DNA of 23,539 nucleotides from Trachelipus rathkii (Eukaryota > Arthropoda > Malacostraca > Isopoda > Trachelipodidae): contig JABUQX010148268.1 of NCBI GenBank assembly GCA_015478945.1, positions 1 through 23,539 on the forward strand, written 5' to 3'. Position numbers and translations under genes: made by a program. Positions within the stretch are counted from its first letter, which is position 1; every line of letters starts with the position of its first letter. Under the pieces are notes generated by a model. The model was not told where the DNA came from and made no database searches. It was given only the letters and a program-made list of their open reading frames with translations. Shown here one piece after another: positions 17,385 through 23,539 of the stretch.

Positions 17385-19750
17385 ATGGGTAAAAATAAAA
17401 AATAGTTAAATGTTTTCAAGAAAGGCGGTAATCACCATATGTCAGGCCCCCAACCTGACCCCTCCCAGGCCGTTTCCAGACCAGCGACCAGTAGGGGCTT
17501 TGATGCCCTTATAGATGAAATGGTTGGTACTCCACCACCCAACCCAATAGTCCTCGATTACGGACCCATTTCAGGGACTACCCTGTCTAGACTAGGTGAG
17601 GCTGTTGTGGCCTCTCAGAATACCCTTATCTCTCAAAGCTTGTGTCAGCCATCCCTTTAACCTCTGCGTCAGCAGGGTCCCATTCCTGAACGTCAGAATA
17701 CACCAACTTCGACGTTTTCTTTCTCAGACCCCCCTTCAGGGGTCCCAAGTCTTGCGTTCTACCCACTTTATTTTTATTTACATTCGATGTCATCTCGTCC
17801 ACTGACTTCTGTCAGCCAGCTCATCCTTAGTGATGCTTTGAAAGCTGGTCTTCAAACTACTGAGCCACAGGCTACACCTGTGAGGAACGGTTCCATCTTG
17901 GTTCACGCTGCCACTCGTGCCCAAAGCAACGTACTTGCTCCCCCTGTCACATCTGGGGAAGATTCACATCCTTTCTAAGCCTGACGATGTTCGTAACACG
18001 TCGAAGGGTATCATATATGCGTCGGAGTTCTGTTCCGATGCTTCGATTGACATTCTTACTCATTTACAGAATCACCACCTGCCTATCACTGACGTTTATC
18101 GGTTCCTTCCACGTAAGGAGAACCTCTCAACGATGAACCCTCGTCTTTTACTTACCTTCTCTGTGCCTTTCCCTCTATTCAAGGTAAAACTTGGTTTAAC
18201 CATGCACACAGTTCGGACTTATGTGCCTTTCCCGAGACCTTTCAATTGCCATAAATTTGGCCATCCCCAGAAATATTGTCGGTCTTCCCAGACCATATGT
18301 CCAACTTGTGGAAGTTCTCTCCACCCGAACTGTGACAAAAATCCTCCATGTTGTCTTAACTGCAAGGGCCCACACCCAACCTTCTCTGTCCACTGCCCCT
18401 TCTTTGCCTTGGAGAAGGATATCCTGGAGCAGTGCGTTATTCATAAATATAACCGTCCAGAGGCTACCCGCCATGCAAAGGATCATCTGGCTCTATTTTA
18501 CGCAACATTGTTGATTCTCATGGTTCCTACATGCCATCCGCCGTGTGTGTGTCAGACGTTACGCTGTTCGTCATTCGTTCATGCGATGTGGATATTATTG
18601 TTACCCTTATCGTGGATATGTGCTCCCCCAACTCTCTACCATGGTCACGGATCACTCGTCGTTTTTCGCCACACACCACCCTCTCTCATGTTCCTCATCT
18701 TATAGAGGTCCATGCGGCTCCCACGGGGATATCTGATTTTGCGATCTGTTCCGTTTCTGCAGTCGAATGCAAACGTCCATGTGCATCGTCGGAGCTTCCT
18801 AGTACCATCTCCCGGAAACGACCTGCTTCTGTTTCTCCGGGGAAACACCATGTCCCTCTTAACGATTGCGAAAGTCCGTCCAAGGGTGTATCTTCCCAGG
18901 CCAGACATCCGTACTCGCTTGAATATCAGGCTACGAACTTTTTGAAAAAGGAACCCGTTTGCACTGGGGACCTGTCTCTGTCCTGCCAAAACGGGCTCGC
19001 CGCGCAGTAAACCCACGTGGACAATCAAGGAACAGTGGTCCGACCTCTGTTCGTTCTGATGTTACTCACGCTGAATAAGACTTCTTCGCTTCTACATTAT
19101 TCAAGCATTTCTCAAACTTTTTTGAATGCCACGATGGACTCTTCGGACTACACTTCCGTAGGATTGTCACATGCTGACGCTGGGGTTCTGTCCAAGGGAA
19201 GGTTCGAGGAGGTATCGATTGAAACCTCGCCCGACCGCAGCCTTCCTTCGGGTAGACGTGGCGCCGCCTCCATGTGTGCTGTGGAGGAGTTGGCTGCTGT
19301 TGGACGCAGGAAGAAGGAGTTCTCTTCCCCACCGCCCCCTTCAACTTCAAACCCGTCGATTGAGCCTTCTGGCTCTACTTGGGCGTGGATTTCCGAGATT
19401 TTGCCTACCGACACCCTTGTCTTTGTGTCTCTTCTATCTCCCGCCGACACCATTCCTACTTGTCCTTCTCTTTCATCTTCCCCAACCTCCTGGAGGGGTA
19501 CAGCCCCCTTCCCAGAATGCTAAGAAGTCTGGCAGGGGTGCACAAGTTAGGAAGAATGTTCGAAATGTGGAGTGTGATTTGGCGCGCCTATTTGGGAGCC
19601 CTCTTCTGATGTGGCCAGGGAACCCTCTCGTAAGCAAGGGTTCCCACCCATGTCCCTGCTGCGTGATCTTCCTCTTCCCCCTGGGGTATGAGGTTCACGG
19701 GACCATTAGACTTTATCCTCTGCAAAGACTGCCAAATCTCAGAACATCGT
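17385..19750 (+). pseudogene. Broken Jockey-type LINE ORF1 (gag-like, zinc knuckles)
   Basis: ATG at 17385 gives MGKNKK, then a TAG at codon 7, then in frame SGPQPDPSQAVSRPATSRGF up to 17660. After frame changes near 17660 and 17950 an RRM-like block follows (GIIYASEF, ITDVYRFLPRKE, NPRLLLTFS; about 18010-18165). The nucleocapsid segment is at about 18230-18420: C-H-K-F-G-H-P-Q-K-Y-C with its first Cys replaced, then CPTCGSSLH and CLNCKGPHPTFSVHC. A Pro/Ser-rich region extends in shifted frames to about 19750 (SPDRSLPSGRRGAASM near 19220-19270). In Jockey-clade LINEs such ORF1 proteins bind LINE RNA. No matching ORF2 follows; instead an RTE-like RT begins. Confidence 0.75.
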
Positions 19751-19781
19751 GACTATTGTTTAATATTGATTTAATATTAAT

Positions 19782-20878
19782 AGCGGAGTGAGGCAAGGAT
19801 GTGTTATGTCTCCTTGGTTATTCAATTTGTATATGGAAGGGGTTATGAAAGAATTAGAGGTGGGGGTGGCAGGGGATGGTGTTAGAATGATGGAGAATGG
19901 AAGAGAGTGAAGGGACTCCAACCTGTTATGTGCGGATGATTTGGTTTGTGGCAAATCTGAAGAGAGTTTCAGAGACGATTGGTAGAGATTTGGCAGGGTG
20001 TGAAGGGTTTGAAAGTAAACGTAGATAAGAGTAAGGTTACGGTTGTGAGTGAGGACAGTCCTTAATGTGAAGTTATGTTAGATGGCGAGCTGCTGGAACA
20101 AGTGTCTGAGTTTAAATATATAGATATATGTTGGATGAAAAGGGAACAGATGATGTAGAGTGTAGTAGGAAAGTTGTGAATGGCAGGAAGGTGGTGGTGC
20201 AATTAAATCATTGGTGGATATAAAGAGACTAAGTCTTGAGTGCGCTAGGGTCTTTCTTTCATGAGGGTTTGTTGTTAGCTGTGATAATGTATACTAGTGA
20301 GACTCTGATCTGGAATAAGAGTTATAGATCTAAAGTACAATGTGTTCAGATGGACAATCTTATTTGCGTGTTAGGTGTGAGAATAATTGATAAAATGAGG
20401 GATGAATGTGTTAGAGTTGTGCGGTGTGAAAAAATAGTCAGTTGGTTAAGCAGATGTGTATTGTAGAGTATGCTGGGAATCAACTGGCTGGGGAGACAAG
20501 AAAAAGTGGATTGAGTCAGTAAAGGAATGCCTGGAGGAGAGAAATGTGAGTTTGGCTGAGGAGAGAAGAAAGGTGCATAATAGGAGTGAATGGTGGGGTT
20601 TTGTGAGGGGGTATGGTTGTGGCCCACCTGGGACAAGGGATGAACCCCGCATTGACGAGATGCCATAGTGAGGGTCCTTCACGGTCCTATGAAGCTCTAG
20701 GGTGGATTTTATGACTGCAATGAGTTCTCACTAATAGGTATAAGGGGGGAGGTAAGGCTGGGCTTTCTTTTCGACTTGTCATATTCTTCTAATACTATTC
20801 TGTTTCCAGTGCATGTCACGCACCTTATCCCCAGTCTTGGGGAAAGAAAGTGGATGATGCTGAGGATGATGATGATGA

Positions 20879-20880
<2 letters not shown>
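19782..20880 (+). pseudogene. 3' end of an RTE-like LINE (RT palm to tail)
   Basis: From 19782 the frame reads SGVRQGCVMSPWLFNLYM, has a TGA at 19908-19910 where Trp is expected, then NLLCADDLV with the catalytic ADD at 19932-19940 (Tyr of YADD changed to Cys). Further blocks in shifting frames are KVNVDKSKV near 20010, EFKYIDICWM near 20108, YTSETLIWNKSYRSKVQCVQ at 20290-20350 and GDKKKWIESVKECLEERN near 20490-20545. The sequence ends with a probable 3' UTR and a (GAT)n run at about 20856-20882, typical of RTE elements that end in a short microsatellite. It is 5' truncated and frameshifted. RTE is my best assignment; a related clade is possible. Confidence 0.75.
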
Positions 20881-21601
<721 letters not shown>

Positions 21602-21730
21602 AAAAACCTTCATCAAAACCTAGATGTCAAAGATGAGATTGAAACAAAAGAAGAGCCTTTCAATTTTAATGAAGAATCTGCAGAGAATGATGAATATATT
21701 GAGGCAATTCCTGGAATAGTTGAAAGTCAG
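21602..21730 (+). CDS. Second coding exon of the same acidic host protein
   Basis: The acceptor TTTTATCTTTTCTACAG (AG 21600-21601) is followed by 43 open codons (KNLHQNLDVKDEIETKEEPF, then an acidic stretch ending IPGIVESQ) that stop at CAG|GTACGA (donor at 21731). Both borders are phase 0, so the exon joins in frame to 16367-16486 and to a further exon beyond. It repeats the VKDE/TKEE motif style of the first exon, supporting one gene. The reading frame stays open through both borders by chance only. The next exon is not visible; the following 1.8 kb is intron with a hAT element. Confidence 0.7.
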
Positions 21731-22014
21731 GTACGAAAAGACAAATAAACTTGTTTGAATATATACTATTTTGCTGACACTTTTGTTTAAAGTAATAAGT
21801 ACTACTGTAATCCCTCAATTAAAACCCTTAATGCTCCAATTATTTCAAAACTCTCAACATTAATGGATTAAAAAATCTTTGGTAATTAATGTAATTCCTT
21901 CTACGACCTTATAATTTCTTTAAATATTACATTTTTAATTATTTTGAATTTGTTTATTAGCAGAAATGATAAATAACAATCAGGTTTAAGTTTTATTAAA
22001 TATTAATACTATTA
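21731..22014. other. Intron sequence after the second exon
   Basis: Starts with the donor GTACGA. It is AT-rich, with no recognisable gene or repeat, and ends at the CAGGGTTC terminus of the second hAT element (flank ATACTATTA). Confidence 0.5.
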
Positions 22015-22129
22015 CAGGGTTCAGACTTTCTGGAAAGTCAGGGAAGGTCAGGGAAAGTCAGGGAAAAAAATATTGGTCAGGGAAGGTCAGGGAAACGTTT
22101 TAAGATATGCTGAAAGTCAGGGAGATTTT

Positions 22130-22530
22130 AAAATTTCAAAACATATGAAGAATGATCCATGAACCAAGTTGCATATTTTTGATATATTTTTTCCCCTTAC
22201 TGTATATATAATTGTGGAATGAGAGATTTATTTGATAAGTGAATGAAAAGGATGGGCGAGGAACGACATTCCATAAATCTACTTCTATCCTGTTTCTTTC
22301 TATTTTTAGTTCACTATTACTTACTATTCTTCCTATTCTGTAGAGGTTGTTCAAGTTCATCCTTTCGATTGAAGGTGATTGGTATATGGATGTGTTTGAG
22401 GACTGACTTATGACTTAATCTGTTCATATTTTTTATTTTTGAGATTTATACTTTTGCATGTTTTTTTTTGGTTTGACGAAGTGATTTTTGGATTTTGTGC
22501 AGTTGAAGGTGTTTATTATTTATTTATAAA
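22130..22530. other. hAT 5' internal region
   Basis: Noncoding on the plus strand. The minus strand has an open frame of 74 codons (22136-22360) that extends upstream without a stop to about 22407 and has ordinary protein-like composition (NLYRIGRIVSNSELKIERNR). I do not recognise it; it may be an unrelated antisense insertion or chance. Confidence 0.3.
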
Positions 22531-23539
22531 ATGACTTCAAACAAAAAAACTAACTTTAACGACCAGTGGTTGGACGTCAAACTGAACCCACAGTTTATCG
22601 GGTGGTTGGGTAAAGGACCTGATAGTTCCAAGGCATACTGTAAAGTATGTAAAAAGAACTTTGATCTATCTAACATGGGACGCCAAGCCGAAGTTTCACA
22701 TTCAAGAGGGGAAACTCATTTGAATTAATCAAAACTCAGCAGGATAAACCATCATGAAAAACCTTTTTGTTACGTGTTCTAATAATACAAATATTAGTAA
22801 AAGTGTGTGAAAGTTATACCATTCCATCAACTTCTAATCATATAACCGATTGTAAATGACCCTGAGTGTTCTATTAATAACCAACCAAAACCAGTTTATC
22901 AGTAGTTTCATCTTTTGCATTAAAGATGATATTACAAGATCTGAAATACTACTGGCATTAAAGGTGGTGGATGATAAAAAATGTCTTTAAACTCGTGTAC
23001 AGATATGGGAAACATTTAAATTAATGTTTCCAGATAATTCTTATTGTTTTATACATGAAATAAATGTAAATATGTGATTAACCATGGACTTGCTCCTTAT
23101 TTTCTAGAAAGCACAATACATTCTACTTTGCAGTGAAGCATCTTACTTTACCCTTAATTAAAATTCAAAATATTTTGGTTGGTGATTGTCTTTCTAAGAG
23201 ACTTGATTAGTATTTTCTTCTATAGTACCTGGGAGTGTGTTATGTGGAATTGTGGCATTATTAAATTATGACTGATATTTTCGCATGGAAATGCAATAGT
23301 GGAAGGAGGGTTTTCTGCAAATTAAGCAATTATAGTGGAGAATCTGAAAGAACATAGTCTCTGAAATCTTCAAGAACAGTGCACAATGCTATAGATCTCA
23401 TATGAAAGTATTCATAAAGTTCCTATCACTCAAAAATGTTGACAAATGTAAGAACTGTCATAGGAGATATGAAGAACATCTCATAGAGTCAAAACAGAAC
23501 CAAAAGAAGAAAGAGAATAAAAAAGTTGAAAAAGAAAAT
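22531..23539 (+). pseudogene. Decayed hAT transposase with BED-like N-terminal zinc finger
   Basis: ATG at 22531 opens 65 codons: DQWLDVKLNPQFIGWLGKG, then YCKVCKKNFDLSNMG and SHSRGETHL, a BED-like finger with C37-x2-C40-x16-H57-x5-H63, ending at TAA (22726-22728). Downstream pieces follow the order of a hAT transposase: DDITRSEILLALKVV near 22926-22970, WETFKLMFPDNS near 23006-23041, AIVEGGFSAN near 23292-23321 with IIVENLKEHSL just after, and KFLSLKNVDKCKNC into a Lys/Glu-rich tail at the window end. Several stops interrupt it, and the segment between about 23110 and 23290 is too short for the full RNase H-like core, so an internal deletion is likely. Confidence 0.75.

Larger units (their letters stand above)
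22015..23539 (+). mobile_element. Second hAT-family transposon, left end and body (right end outside window)
   Basis: It begins CAGGGTTCAGACTTTCTGG, a hAT-style terminus, and is followed by about six GGTCAGGGAA/AGTCAGGGAA motifs at 22036-22125, typical of hAT subterminal repeats. Transposase fragments in the + orientation lie at 22531-23539. I find no inverted CCCTGA or GAACCCTG end before the window stops, so length and target duplication cannot be checked. It differs in ends and protein from the hAT at 3201-7804. Confidence 0.75.

Noticed and set aside
18196..19453. Minus-strand and alternative-frame ORFs over the intronic ORF1 (18196-18486, 18645-19028, 19066-19453)
   Set aside because: They are shadows of the Jockey-type ORF1, whose plus-strand frames carry the zinc knuckles and RRM-like block; GC-richer sequence makes long chance ORFs.
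20346..20682. Minus-strand ORFs over the RTE-like LINE tail
   Set aside because: The plus strand gives recognisable RT C-terminal blocks in order; the minus-strand frames have no recognisable motif.

Overview
The window looks like nuclear DNA from an animal, most likely an arthropod and plausibly a decapod crustacean. The evidence is long (AT)n and (ATT)n microsatellites, decayed LINEs whose reverse-transcriptase and ORF1 blocks resemble families I associate with crustacean and insect genomes, two hAT DNA transposons, and short host exons with GT/AG borders. The species call is inference. I see no prokaryotic gene organisation.

Layout. 1-14857 is a head-to-tail tandem array of an unfamiliar unit of about 4.94 kb: copy A (1-9858), copy B (9859-14798) and the first 59 bp of a third copy (14799-14857). 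Each unit has a TATA-like box, an ORF for a small basic protein with five CCHC zinc knuckles (309-1091 in A, 10167-10961 in B), an array of related stem-loop motifs, a short second ORF behind a good splice acceptor, a purine tract followed by TGTCATAGGGG (LTR-start-like), and then about 3 kb of AT-rich noncoding DNA with nested degenerate tandem repeats. No reverse transcriptase, protease or integrase is present, so the unit could be a gag-only, non-autonomous LTR-type retroelement or a large satellite derived from one.

Copy A is longer because of insertions that copy B lacks. One is about 457 bp, ending in a LINE-like 3' tail and poly(A) (about 1895-2351). The other is a 4.6 kb hAT transposon (3201-7804) with matching termini and a perfect 8-bp target duplication, GTTTATAG. 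Copy B preserves the empty site. The hAT holds a decayed Jockey-like LINE (about 3775-6629) and the C-terminus of a broken hAT transposase (about 7033-7244).

14858-16366 holds a rearranged antisense fragment of the same LINE family, a second antisense RT scrap of a CR1/L2-like LINE, and microsatellites. 16367-21730 contains two exons (16367-16486 and 21602-21730) that join in phase 0 and encode an acidic protein N-terminus with several K-[D/E/S]-E motifs, as often seen at the start of arthropod C2H2 zinc-finger genes. Their 5.1 kb intron is filled by a broken Jockey-type ORF1 (about 17385-19750), the 3' end of an RTE-like LINE (19782 to about 20880) and a long (AT)n tract. From 22015 to the window end lies a second, unrelated hAT element with a CAGGGTTC terminus, repeated GGTCAGGGAA subterminal motifs and a decayed transposase.

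Apart from the two host exons, everything recognisable is mobile or repetitive DNA. The zinc-knuckle ORF is the only intact multi-domain ORF and the most interesting item.
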